Of a DNA stretch of 64,000 bases, positions 21,586 through 32,794 are shown piece after piece. Origin of the DNA: Chloranthus sessilifolius (lineage: Eukaryota > Streptophyta > Magnoliopsida > Chloranthales > Chloranthaceae); assembly GCA_021018995.1 (NCBI GenBank), contig CM037597.1, positions 3,733,299 through 3,797,298 on the forward strand, given 5' to 3'. The translations under genes and the position numbers were made by a program. The notes beneath the pieces were generated by a model. The model was not told the DNA's origin. It worked only from the letters and a program-made list of their open reading frames with translations, and did not search any database. Each line of letters starts with the position of its first letter. Position 1 is the stretch's first letter.

Positions 21586-24500
21586 ATGGCTGGTGCTCTT
21601 TTTGTATCATCCAAGGGTAAAGGCGAATACCCTGGAAAGATGACTCTGTTCGTCTTCCTAACTTGTCTTATCGCCGCTACCGGTGGTTTAATTTTTGGCT
21701 ACGATATTGGAATCTCTGGTACTTATTTATTAAGAAATCCTATTTGAAGCTTTATATATATATATTAACCAAAGATAAATAAATAATATTTTTTTTCTTG
21801 TTTTTGTAGGTGGTGTTACTTCCATGGATCCCTTTTTAGCTAAGTTTTTTCCTTCAGTGTATCACAAGACAAAAGAAGTGAATTCTACAAATCAGTACTG
21901 TAAATTCGACAGTCAGGTGTTGACGATGTTTACTTCCTCGCTTTATCTAGCGGCTCTAATTGCATCCTTCTTTGCATCTTCGGTGACGAGAGCTTTCGGA
22001 CGTAAGATTTCCATGTTTTTCGGAGGTGCAACTTTTCTGGCCGGCGCTGTTCTTAATGCTTTTGCTCTAAACGTAGCTATGCTTATTATCGGTCGGATTT
22101 TGCTCGGAATTGGTGTTGGTTTTGCTAATCAGGTAAACTAAGGATTCGTCAGTTTTTTGTTTTTGTTTTTTTCGTCCTATCTAAAAAAACATCTATTAAT
22201 TTTTCATCCCATATATGGTCCCATCTTTTTTTTTAATGAATATATGGTCCCATATTTTTAGAAGTAATTAAAAAAGGTCAGTGGGTCATAGTCACAAAAG
22301 AGTCTCCGACTTTTTGACTCAGCCAATTAATTGGAATGTTTGTGTTGTAAGCTAATTTTCTTTCTTTTTATTCACTTATATTTAAGGGGAAAGATCCTTT
22401 TGTGCTATTTTGTTAAGTTTGTTCATGATTTTTTTATTTAGATTTTGCCTATTTTATTCTTTTTTTTTAATTATTATTTTTAACCTGAAATATATTATAA
22501 TATATGTTTTAAAATTTTTATATTTTCCTCATTTTTTTCTTTTTAATGAATAAAAAATAAAAATTAAACTCTATTTAAAAAATCGTTTGGAGGGTCAACT
22601 AGTTTGATACCTAAATTTCTATCTAAAATTCAAAAAAAAAAAGTGGTCTTCTGCTTTCTACTTAATAAACGAATTTGTAGTGCAGAAAAGCAATTTATTT
22701 TAGTCTAGAAATCTAGATAAAGGGGTTGTTTGTTTTTGCCGTTTTAATAATTACACTCTGTTTTGTATTAAATTTACAGTCTGTGCCACTCTACTTATCT
22801 GAAATGGCTCCCGCTCGGCTTCGTGGGATGCTTAACATCGGGTTCCAGCAGATGATTACAATCGGCATTTTGGGTGCTAATCTTGTTAACTACTTCAGTG
22901 CCAAGATGATTAACGGCCAGGGTTGGCGCTTCAGCTTGGGCCTTGCTGCAGTTCCAGCATTGATCATCACCGTTGGATCCTTCTTTCTCCCCGACACTCC
23001 AAACTCTTTGATCGAACGGGGCCAAGAAGAAGATGCGAAGAAGATGCTCTGTCGCATTCGCGGCACCCAGGACGTGGAAATAGAGTACAAGGACTTGGTG
23101 GAAGCAAGCAAGGAGTCAAGGAAAGTGGAGCACCCATGGGTTAACATAACCAAAAGGAAGTATAGGCCACAACTGATGATGGCTATATTTATCCCTTTCT
23201 TTCAACAGTTGACAGGGATCAATGTAATCATGTTCTACGCTCCCGTCTTGTTCAAGACGATCGGGTTTGGTGGCGATGCATCGCTCGCGTCGGCTGTTAT
23301 CACGGGAGCCGTCAATGTGATCGCCACTTCCGTTTCCATCGCCACTGTCGATAACTTGGGGAGAAGGTTCCTCTTCATCCAGGGCGGGAGTCAGATGCTC
23401 GTATCTCAGGTAATCTGTTCTGCTTCTAAATTCTTCTAAACTATCATATATATATATATATATACTCAATTTATTTTTCGGGCACACCACTTTTTCTTCC
23501 CACTCTATATTGTCCTGATTGCAAAAGTTAATGTGGGCCTATAAAACTATATTTTGTTTAGTAGACAGAAAAATAAACATAGGAAAAGTTTTTTTTCACT
23601 CACTGTCAGGGTGTCAGTGTCTTGTTTTCGAAATATCGACGCCTCGTTTTCGGGGTGTCGGTGCTTCACTGCTGAGGTGCTAGCGCTTTACTACCGGGCG
23701 ATCACATTTTTTTTTAGTAAAATATACCTGAAAATAATAATTTCTTAGAAAAATAGAGATAAGAAAGAAAAAAGAGACTCTAAAAAAGTCAAAGTGGACG
23801 GGTATTTAGCTTTTAAAATATTTTTAAAATGTAACTCTAATTAATAAAGTGAGCCTCGTGTCACCCATCATTTCATAAAAAGGCCACTACATGTCGCGCC
23901 CATATCAATTGGCATAGTGATACCTCTATGCCTGGACGCATATCTCAGGCCCTCATATGTGTATATATATAAGATAATAATTATTTTTTAATTAAAATAT
24001 TAACTGTGAAGCTTGAGATTAGTCCAAGTGTAAGCTTGGAATTCAATGGCTCGGGTACGGATTGGCTATTTTAAAAAAAAAATAATAAAAAAAAATACAC
24101 GTCTTGGCTCAAATTGATACGCATCGGCTGATACTCGATACGTATTGGCCTATACGAGCCCATATCGGCCCATACTGATACCGTTACAGTGTTGGAGGAC
24201 CGATATGTATCAGTGTCGATACGTATCGGTGTTGACACGTATTGGTATCGCCCGATTTTTATACCTTTAACCTAAGTTATCGAAAAAAAATATTAGTTTT
24301 GAAGCAATATGACAATCAATTAAGGCAAAGTTGTTTTGACATTCAAATTGCTTCTCACCCAATTAATATTTTTCCCTCAAAAGGGCATTTTGGAAGCAAA
24401 TTCCCAAAATAGGGCCTAAACTTTTATGACCCTAACCAAAATTTTCTCAATCAATTACAACAAAGTGTCCCGATTCCAAATGTTATTTTAACTGATTGAA

Positions 24501-24985
24501 CTCTCCTATTAACTTTCTTTCTTTTCTATCTCACTCTACAGCTCGTCATTGGAACCCTCATAGGTTTAAAATTCGGTGTCAGCGGGGTTGCCACCCTCTC
24601 CAGAGGCTACTCCATTGGGGTCGTGCTCTGCATCTGCGTCTACGTAGCAGGCTTCGCATGGTCGTGGGGCCCACTTGGGTGGCTCGTCCCCAGCGAGATA
24701 TTCCCTCTGGAGATCCGGTCAGCGGGTCAAAGCATCAATGTATCTGTGAACATGTTGATGACCTTCTTCATAGCTCAAGTGTTTCTGACCATGCTATGCC
24801 ACATGAAGTTTGGTCTCTTCTTCTTCTTCGCATTTTGGGTGTTGATGATGACCATTTTGGTGACACTATTTCTGCCTGAGACTAAGAATGTGCCCATTGA
24901 AGAGATGGTGCAGGTGTGGAAGAAGCACTGGTTCTGGGCCAAGTTCATGCCCAATGACGACAACGACCACCAAGAGGATGTCTAA
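21586..24985 (+). CDS. STP: STP-type monosaccharide/H+ symporter, four exons, 509 aa
   Basis: Exons are 21586-21718, 21810-22132, 22780-23409 and 24542-24985, all GT-AG, ending in TAA. The product is a 12-helix Major Facilitator plasma-membrane carrier that imports hexoses with protons. Length and the MAGALFVSS start fit STPs. Residues matching those known from STP10 are present: Asp40 and Arg140 (proton-coupling pair), Gln175, Gln294, Gln295, Asn300 and Trp409 (sugar site), and Cys75 with Cys448 (the lid-domain disulfide specific to STPs). Family motifs [40 protein letters not shown] and [12 protein letters not shown] are visible. The usual PESPR-like loop motif is PDTPNSL. Intron 3 contains a CGATACGTATCGG-type repeat. 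A degenerate second copy lies 10 kb downstream in the same orientation. Confidence 0.96.
24112..24268. repeat. CGATACGTATCGG-type repeat in STP intron 3
   Basis: The stretch from AAATTGATACGCATCGGC to TATCGCCCGATTTTTATACC is built from ATACGTATCGG/CCGATACGTAT words. The STP pseudogene has a comparable repeat in its intron 3 (36500-36840), but the two are not close enough to say the insertion predates the gene duplication. Confidence 0.7.
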
Positions 24986-25221
24986 TGGACGGCTGATTGA
25001 AGCTTCTTCTTCTTCTTCATGTTATTTTATTTCCCCAATTCTAAATTCTTGTCTAAAGTAGGCTTAGTTTGATGAACACATTTCCACTTCCAATGAATTA
25101 ATTTGTTATTATACATTTCCACTTCCAATGAATTTTGTTATTAGACATGTTAAAATAGTCCCCCATCGCTTGTGGGTTTGGAGGTCCTGGGCTATATATA
25201 ATTTGGGCAAACTTCTCACCC

Positions 25222-25406
25222 AAGGATCAAAATTTAGGCCGAAATGACTGAAATTTTGGCCAAAATTATCGGTTTTGGTCCCCACCGAAACGATAATTTG
25301 GGACCGAAATTTCGGTCAGATTTTGTATGGGATTGAAATTTTCGGCCGAAATTTTGGTTTCGATCCCCTCCGAAACTGAAATGAAACCCGAAATTATGAT
25401 CGTTGC
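25222..25406. repeat. ATCAAAA-family MITE downstream of STP
   Basis: It starts CCAAGGATCAAAATTTAGG and ends CCCGAAATTATGATCGTTG, an imperfect inverted pair. The interior holds GAAATTTTGGCC, ATTATCGGTTTTGGTCC and ACCGAAATTTCGGT words. Confidence 0.8.
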
Positions 25407-27689
25407 TTTCACCTTACGAGCCGATTTTGTGAGGCCCTTTGAAATTTTATCATGGTTTCATAGCCAGACGCCACCCAATTCAATTGTCGTGGGGGTAGGC
25501 GTTCCTTTGTGGCATGCATGTTCTCAAATTATTCTTGCAAGAGATTCTAGACCACTTCATCCAGTTGAAATTTGACAGTCACGGATTTTCAGATCTATGA
25601 GAACTGGTTTATCTTTTGAAAGATTTGGTTGCTGAAACGACGTAAGCGCCACCCATAAAAATAAATGGCTCAGAACTCTCAAAAGGATAATTTTGGAGGG
25701 CCATGGCCATGATCAGCTCAATAGATGAGCCCTCACTTCAATGGCTTGGATTGATCTCATCTTACACCAATGGTGTTTTATATGGCCATGAACATTTTGT
25801 CCTCTAAGTTTTCTTTTGGGGCTTTTCTGTGGTTTGCGTCCTTGGCTGTTTAGGTAGTTTTCCTTGCTGCAGTAGTATGTGATTTGACTTAATGTTCTTT
25901 AATGGTAAGGTGAGGTTCTCTTATCCCTCAGCTTTAATTATCAAAAAATTAAAAAATGGTGCTTTATATGGCCGTATGAAACTATGAGCTTGACGATCAC
26001 CTTTAAGTATGGAAAAACATGTTACCAATGTGATTAAAAGCAGTTTATGCCCATATAAATCTCGGAAATTATGTTTTGGGTTTTTTGTGTATATTCTTTT
26101 TGTTTTGGCATATTTATAAATGCTACCCTATGTTTCACTTATTTATGGATAGCACCCGCTTATTACCGCCTTTAAATAGACTTCAGATCATATGATGGCA
26201 CAATGTTTAATCAATCTAAGTAGTTCAACTAGCAGCCCATGATTGGCTCATGGCTCAACTGAAAATTCATGTCTAGTACATGATTCACGTTTCGTTCCAA
26301 TCGAGATCAACAACACCACTGGTTGAGATCGATTCACGCATAATAGAATTTGAGGAACTGAAATTAAATTCCAATTTTTTAGCCTAGTCAAAGCATTTAC
26401 AAATTTTTGGGCCAAGTTCAAATACATTACTTAAAACATTCAAAATTTTGGGCCAAATTCAAATACATTACTTAAAACCTTCAAATGCTTGTATGTGAAA
26501 TCTCAAAATAAGAATGCTTGTATATACATATAAATGTCTGAGTAGTTATTTAATCTCAGTTACAGCTTTGATTTTTACTGTTAGGTAGTTTTTTCTCTTC
26601 ACACTTACAACTCTTTATACACCAATTATTCTAAGTGTTCCCATTATTTATATTAATATGTAAGCCACACAACCCCCACACAACAAACAACAAACCTGAC
26701 CCAATTACTGAGGTTATTCCATGTCTGACTAATTATTTATTAATTTTTCATCCAGTTACAGCTTTGATCTTTATTGTTTCTCCCCACATTTTCAACTCTT
26801 TATACACCAATAATTCTAAGTAAGTGTTCCGATTATTTATCTTCAAAATGTAAGACACACAACTCGACACAGCCGGTGGTGTCGGTCCTTTTCTAAACAA
26901 CTTCTGGACTTTAAAAAGGATCCTTTTCCAAACAACTTCTGGACTTAAAATGAGCTAAAATTGGCTTCACAAATGTCGAACAAGTGTCAAGCCCCAATTG
27001 GATCAATTTTAGGCACAAGGACTGTGCTTCTCTCTCTTAAGAACCACCACATGGACTTGACAAATGTCAAACAAGTGTCAAATCCAATTGCATAACTCAA
27101 GGCTCAAGGACTGTGATTCTCTCTCTAAGGGGCAAACATTGATAGTGACACTCGTAACAAATTCATAAATTATTCCATAATGGACAATTGATAAGTAGTT
27201 GTAAAGAGGTTGGGTAACTAGATAGAGTTGAAAAGATAAGATTCTTAGGATTTTTAGGAGATTAAATGAACTTAATTGACTGAGTTTGGGTGAGCTAAAA
27301 GGTTATAACGGGTAATCTAGATTCGTTTAGAAAAGATGAGGTTCAAAGGTTCAAATTTCAAAACTTTAAAAGGTTGGTCATCACCAAAATAGATGAAATT
27401 AGTTATTATAACCAAAGTGAGGAATAAAAGTTGGTAATAGAGTGGCATAGATCCCTAAAAAGTGATCCTAAAATCAGATGGCAGCCATTATGATCAACAA
27501 GATATTAGGATAATTTTTTTCCGCATAGAAACAAAAACTAACGGTTTGATGGTACACTCGTGTCAATGCAGTCGGTGGAAGATTACAATGAATATCGATC
27601 TCCGTCTTTTGATTCAATGCAATCAATGGTTCTCAGAGTAGGGGGCCACCAGTGACGTGGTGGGTGGGAATAGAGGTACCCCTTAGTTA
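25407..27689. other. Intergenic with several short local duplications
   Basis: No gene is recognised. Local repeats seen: GGGCCAA(G/A)TTCAAATACATTACTTAAAAC twice (26410-26476); an 80-bp imperfect pair around CAACTCTTTATACACCAAT (26608 and 26788); CAAACAACTTCTGGACTT twice (26895-26945); and CAAATGTC(G/A)AACAAGTGTCAA with a CAAGGACTGTG tail twice (26970-27050; 27060-27125). A TATTTATAAATGCTACCCTATG motif near 26110 resembles part of the 15074-16340 element ends. Confidence 0.5.
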
Positions 27690-28060
27690 ATTAGGGTACC
27701 TTTAACCATTGATTCATTCGAATAAGATGGAGACTATTTTTCACCCCGATCTTCCAAACAATAAATCTTGAGATCATGACACACTTATCAGACGATCATT
27801 TTTTTAGTCAATGTCACAGATTTAAAAAAAATGGCCCTTGAATCATATGACATACATTATGCTCAAACGTGATTTCAGAGGATTTTTATGCTCAAACGTG
27901 ATTTTAGGCATTTTTGGGGGGGTTCTATGATACATGGAATCACAAACAGGTTGTCTGATAAGTGCGCCATGATCTCAAGATCTATTTTGTGAAAGATATG
28001 GTGAAAAACAATCGTCATCATCTAATTCGAAGGACTCCATGAAATTTAAGGGGTATGGGA
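27690..28060. mobile_element. Inverted-repeat element with CTTGAGATCATG core
   Basis: The left arm (about 27715-27815: GATGGAGACTATTTTTCACC ... ATCTTGAGATCATGACACACTTATCAGACGA) matches the reverse complement of about 27945-28045 (ATGATGACGATTGTTTTTCACC ... ATCTTGAGATCATGGCGCACTTATCAGAC). A direct repeat TTTTTATGCTCAAACGTGATTT sits in the centre. Related single arms occur at 8040-8340, 28190-28280 and 40225-40315, so this is a dispersed family. Confidence 0.7.
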
Positions 28061-28319
28061 TGTTGGCACTTTCCAAAACACGTGGGCGCATTTAGTGGTA
28101 CCCAATTATTTTTTACCATGATGTGCGTCATATCAATTTTAGAGCCACTTTTTAGGGATAAGTGCTATGTGGAATTGAAAACGTATTGTTTGATGATAGG
28201 ATCATGACTGCAAGATCCCTTCCGTGGAAGATTGAAGCGAAACAAGATCTCCATCATCTGATCTAAAGCAATTAATGATTGTTTTTTAGGTCCCTAGCAA
28301 GATTGTGTGGGCCCTAATA

Positions 28320-28509
28320 AGGAAAATTGCACATCGCATGCAGGTTTTGTGCACGCAGAGTACAGGCAGCTCACATGACGTGATGTGATAGACTGCCCCG
28401 ATTTGCATTGCTTGGGCCTCAATGCACTTGCGGTTAATTGCATTGTGCCACATCAGCCACCTACAGTTTGCCTGCACAAAACTTGCCTGCTATATGGCAG
28501 TGTGCCAGC
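28320..28509. mobile_element. Second, degenerate copy of the GTAGGAAAATTGC MITE
   Basis: The left arm AAGGAAAATTGC...GCAGGTTTTGTGCACGCAGAGTA mirrors TACAGTTTGCCTGCACAAAACTTGCC...GGCAGTGTGCC at the right. The GTTTTGTG core is shared with 19824-19950, though the outer ends are worn. Confidence 0.7.
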
Positions 28510-28925
28510 TACAACCTATGTATCCGCTGACGCAGCATTTACCACTCTATTGTCAATTAAAGGATTGTATTGATATGTCAAATGAGCTGCCCCGAGCTAC
28601 ATTGCTTTAGAGCATCTCGAGTAGTAGGTATCATAAATCTAGTTTTGATGACATGGACTCCCAAATGACTAGTTTTGGGATATCGATCCAACAATAAGCA
28701 AGTCCAACTATTATCCCACATCTACATGTAAATGAGATATCGATTTGATATCCCATATTTGGGATACAACCATTGATATTCCAAAGTTTGAATAAATGTA
28801 TATTTTATTTAATTTACTTATAAATAAGTAAATACGGGAAATTAATATTATAAGAAATATATTAAAAAATAATTTGAAATAATAAAAAAATCTTTGATCA
28901 TATTTGACTTTGGGTGAGAACCTAA

Positions 28926-29367
28926 TGTTGTACGAAAGCTCACAAACTAATCAATGATTTCACAATGAACAATCAAATAAGAATCCAAAATAAAAGAAAA
29001 TTAATCACAACACACACAAGAGATAATATTTACGTGATTCGAAAATATGCCTACGTCCATAGGCAGCAATAATATACTATATTAATGATTACACAAGAAT
29101 ACAAGAATATTCAAACATCACCAAAACTCTCCTCACTACTCTAAATAATTTTTCCAAAACTTTACAATGATATCTCAACTTTCTATTTTGGTCAAGAGCT
29201 TTCCCTTTATATAGAAGGCACAAATCCTACTTCTAATCTAAGATAAACTAACTTTATATAGAGTTTTAACGTAACCAAGTCATTGCCAATTTGAGTCAAA
29301 TTACAATTCAACCTCAAAGTTAAAGTTTAACTACAATTTAAATTCTCCAAGTTAGAGCCAAACAACA
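28926..29367. mobile_element. Solo LTR, 442 bp, target duplication CCTAA
   Basis: It starts TGTTGTACG and ends CAAACAACA (TG...CA with a 5-bp inverted TGTTG/CAACA). CCTAA flanks it on both sides (28921-28925 and 29368-29372). It contains a TTTACGTGATTCG...GCCTACGTCCATAGGC stretch of the kind common in plant LTRs. No internal retrotransposon sequence remains, so it is the product of LTR-LTR recombination. The lineage (Copia is likely) is not proven. Confidence 0.88.
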
Positions 29368-29372
29368 CCTAA

Positions 29373-30026
29373 TTGGTAGGGTAAATGGCTCCCAACCCAC
29401 ATTTAAACACTAAAATGACGAATTTTTCCCAAATAAATCGTGAATTCTTCTTGCATAATTCCCAACTTTTTTCAAATAATTGTGATTATTAATTTTTTCA
29501 AAAAAATTTATCATTTTAAATTATTTTTCCTCCAAATATTTTCCAAAACTTGATGGATTTTGGTGATTTTTTCCGAATTTTAACTTCCCCGAATTATTGC
29601 CGAACCCCAACTTGGTGACTATGATGGAACAGTCTCGCCCCCAAGCAACACACCTATCGTTGGATATAAACCATTCAATTGATAAACTTTAATATCAGCA
29701 ATTAAAGCTAAACGTAGCTGTTGATTTTCTAGTCAACAAATCAGATGGTTTAAATCTCTCTAAGACACTAATTTTCAACTTGTGGTACTTCAATCTATGA
29801 TTTAACATCTTGAGAGAGCGGATCATCCACATCTTAAACTATTGATGGTGTAAGACCATTTAAACACCATTTTGGTATTTAAATGACGGCCATGAGAGTG
29901 GGGTTCAACTATTTATCCCAGCTTATAGGAGGTTAATAATTTTTTTTTAGGAGGTTAATAATCACAGGCAAAATGATAATTACCCATTCAATAGTTGGTA
30001 ATTGGATTGGCGTTAGCTCTTTCAGG
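29373..30026. other. Intergenic
   Basis: A TTCCGAATTTTAACTTCCCCGAATTATTGCCGAACCCC stretch (29569-29630 region) resembles 54650-54710, so a dispersed repeat is present. No gene is seen. Confidence 0.45.
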
Positions 30027-30192
30027 CCAATTAAAGATTAGCTCTTTCACTCTTTGGCTTCATTGGAGAACCGCTTTTACGTTTGGTAACACAGCTGCTC
30101 TGCTCTCTGTTTTTTTTGTGCCAGAGCATATCAAATCTGCTCGGACAAAGAGCAGACAGAGAGTTACTTTGGCTCTTACAAGAGCTAATCCA
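30027..30192. mobile_element. MITE with GATTAGCTCTT inverted ends
   Basis: GATTAGCTCTT at the left is mirrored exactly by AAGAGCTAATC at the right, with GGCTTCATTGG/CCAAATGC-like interior words. The open frame across it is not supported as a gene. Confidence 0.6.
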
Positions 30193-30894
30193 AATGCAGT
30201 CTACAATATGGGATGGCTCTTTGAATCATCTTACATACCAGTTCACGCTGTAAACGGCTGAAAATAACCAGACTCGTTTTGATATATCTTACTTATTTGT
30301 GTTGGATCTATTGATCCGACCACTCAAATGTTTGCCCTAAGATCTAGCCGTATGATCAATCAAAATAATAAATCAAATATATAAATTAAAATATATATGT
30401 GCGTACCTTATCGCAAAGATTGTGACTGTCTCTTTAGCTTTAATTCGTTGTATCAATCTCGAAGTCTTTCCTACAAGGAAGAAGAAGGTGAAAGTGGCTC
30501 TACTCGCCTCTCTCGCTACACTCTAAAGATGTTAAAATGCTTGTGTGTAGTGAGCGGGATGTCTACCTATATATATAGCAAGAAGAGTCATGTCCTGTCT
30601 AAAATATCATCCATCAAGGTATTCTAATAGGAATAAGAATCATATGTAAATTAGGAAATCATGAGGTTTCCTTCAGTTTCCAATAATACCTTTTATTATT
30701 TCATGCAACTGTAATCCGGAGTTTTATAAAATCCTAGTGTGTGTGGGCCACACAAAATAAGAATTTTAGTTTTCATAAAAAATTTCTACAATTTGTAAAT
30801 ACAAATACGTACTTTGATATATATTATTGCTTATTTGTAACCGTTTTAAAACAAAAGGACTTCTGTCATACTATAAAGGAAGGAAAATTTATGG
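30193..30894. other. Intergenic, possible LTR-like fragment
   Basis: The 30298-30751 interval begins TGTGTTGGATC, ends GGGCCACACA, and contains a TATATATA box near 30570. It looks LTR-like but has no matching target duplication, so it is not called as an element. No gene is recognised. Confidence 0.35.
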
Positions 30895-31535
30895 GATCGA
30901 CCCTATCAGATACACCTTTCCCGTCAGAGACGTTATATTTTCACCTTTTTACCCAAATCGATCAGCTTTAAGTCAAGCTTGCTCCAACTAGCAGGAAAAG
31001 TCTTAAATACCCCTTCTTACATTTTTAATGTTCTACATAGTTTAAAATTTTAAAATTTGTACTTTTTTATATTTACGCGATGTGAAAAGCAACTTCTATG
31101 GCGTCTGATTTGAAGCCACAATATAAAGATCAATGGTGCCAAAGATTGGCACAAAAAAAGGCAATATCGCTTCTTTAAATATATATATATATATATATAA
31201 ATCAGCCGTTATTACCGACTGTTTAAATAACGACTATATGGGCAGTCGTTTTTTTTTTTTTGGGGGGGTTTAAGATGTGATATCGCATGTTTTTCATGTC
31301 AATCTTTGGCATCATCGATTTTTATATTGTGGCCTTCAAATCAGACACCATAGATGTTACTTCACATCGTGTAAATATAAAAAAGTACAATTTTTAAAAT
31401 TTTAAATTATATAAAATGTTAAAAATGTAAAAAGGAGTATTTAAGATTTTTCCTGCTAGTTGAAATTGGCTTGGGGTCGGTTTGAATAAAAGTGAAAATA
31501 TAGGGTCTGACGAGAAAGGTATAACTGAGAGGGTC
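30895..31535. mobile_element. Large foldback element with ~250-bp inverted arms
   Basis: The left arm (30895-31155) mirrors the right arm (about 31285-31535). Matching landmarks, left to right-complement: GGGATCGACCCT/GAGGGTCGACT; ATATTTTCACCTTTTTACCC/AATAAAAGTGAAAATAT; CTAGCAGGAAAAGTCTTAAATAC/GTATTTAAGATTTTTCCTGCTAG; TTTATATTTACGCGATGTGAA/TTCACATCGTGTAAATATAAA; GCGTCTGATTTGAAGCCACAATATAAA and its complement. The loop holds a (TA)n run and a second hairpin. A related single end is at 32645-32745. No coding sequence; a non-autonomous long-TIR DNA element is the likely class. Confidence 0.8.
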
Positions 31536-32794
31536 GACTAGTTATAGACATATAGGTAAAGAATACTTGGTTGCTAATACGGTACCAAATCAAAACAATA
31601 CTTACCCTTTCAAACTAAATAAATAAATAAATAAAATAATACTTATACCTGTTCTCTAATTGTGAGAGCCACCAAACTTATAAATATAATTTCCCCGACA
31701 AAAACACCACCGATTCTCTCTTTTGTTTATTTTGCTTCTCTTCTTTTAATTACACCACCGATTCTCTCTTTTCTTTATTTTTCATCCTCTTCATGTATTA
31801 CTTCTCTGCTTTCTTTTTATCTCACTCTCTTTAATGGCTGGTCCTACTTTTATATCATCTAGCCGCAACTCACTAACTTATCTGATAGCAGCTATGGGTG
31901 GATTTATTTTTGGCAAACCAGTATTGTAAATTCGACAGTCAACTGTTGACTTTGTTTCCTCGCCGCTTTATCTAGCAGCACTGGTTGCATCCTTCTTTGT
32001 ATCGACTGACGAGAGTTTTTTAGAGTGGCAAAAACCTAAGAAGGCGAAGTTAAGTGAGAAAACCCAAAAAAAAATTGGTAAACCGAATCTGTATCTCTAC
32101 TTCGCAGTAAACTAGTAAAAAGGCACGTATAAATGCATGTAGACATTATGACCTTTAATGAGTAAACTTGATTTTTAGACATTTATTGGATGATTTGAAC
32201 ATATAAAAAAATATAAAATGTCAAGCCTTCATTAATCGTTACTCTGTTTTATGATTTATTAAAGAAAAAAAAAACACTTATTATTATGTTTCTTATGTCT
32301 TCATAATGTATAATTTAAAACTATTATTTTTTTAATTTTTTTTTTAATATAACTTATATTATCAACTATAGAACATGAAAAAAAAAAATAATAAACTAAC
32401 AAATAAGTATAATTCAGAAAATTTAATTAAATTGAAAATAGGTATTTATTCCTTCTCGCATTTAACTTTTTTGAAGATTTTATTGTCTTTATCACCCGTA
32501 GTCTTGTATTTAATGCTTTAACATATCTACGACCTTTTAAGACGATTTTAGTAAATTGTATCTTGCACTTTGACTTGAAAGAGATACTCATTTTCGAGAT
32601 ATTGACACCAAATTTGATTTTAAGGTTACTTTTTTGGAATTTGTGTCACGTTAGGGTCGATTGGACTTGGAGCTGGTCGGTTAGGTGAAAGGTGAAAATA
32701 TAGTGCCTGTGGCAGAAAAGGTGTATCAGACAGGGACCATTTGGAAATTTTCCTTTTTAAATATATATTAGTCAATTCATGTGTTGTTCTTTTT

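Noticed and set aside
29995..30261. 88-codon frame at 30 kb
   Set aside because: It spans a MITE with GATTAGCTCTT inverted ends; the frame is incidental.
30298..30751. Possible second solo LTR (TGTGTTGG...CCACACA)
   Set aside because: No matching target duplication and uncertain ends.
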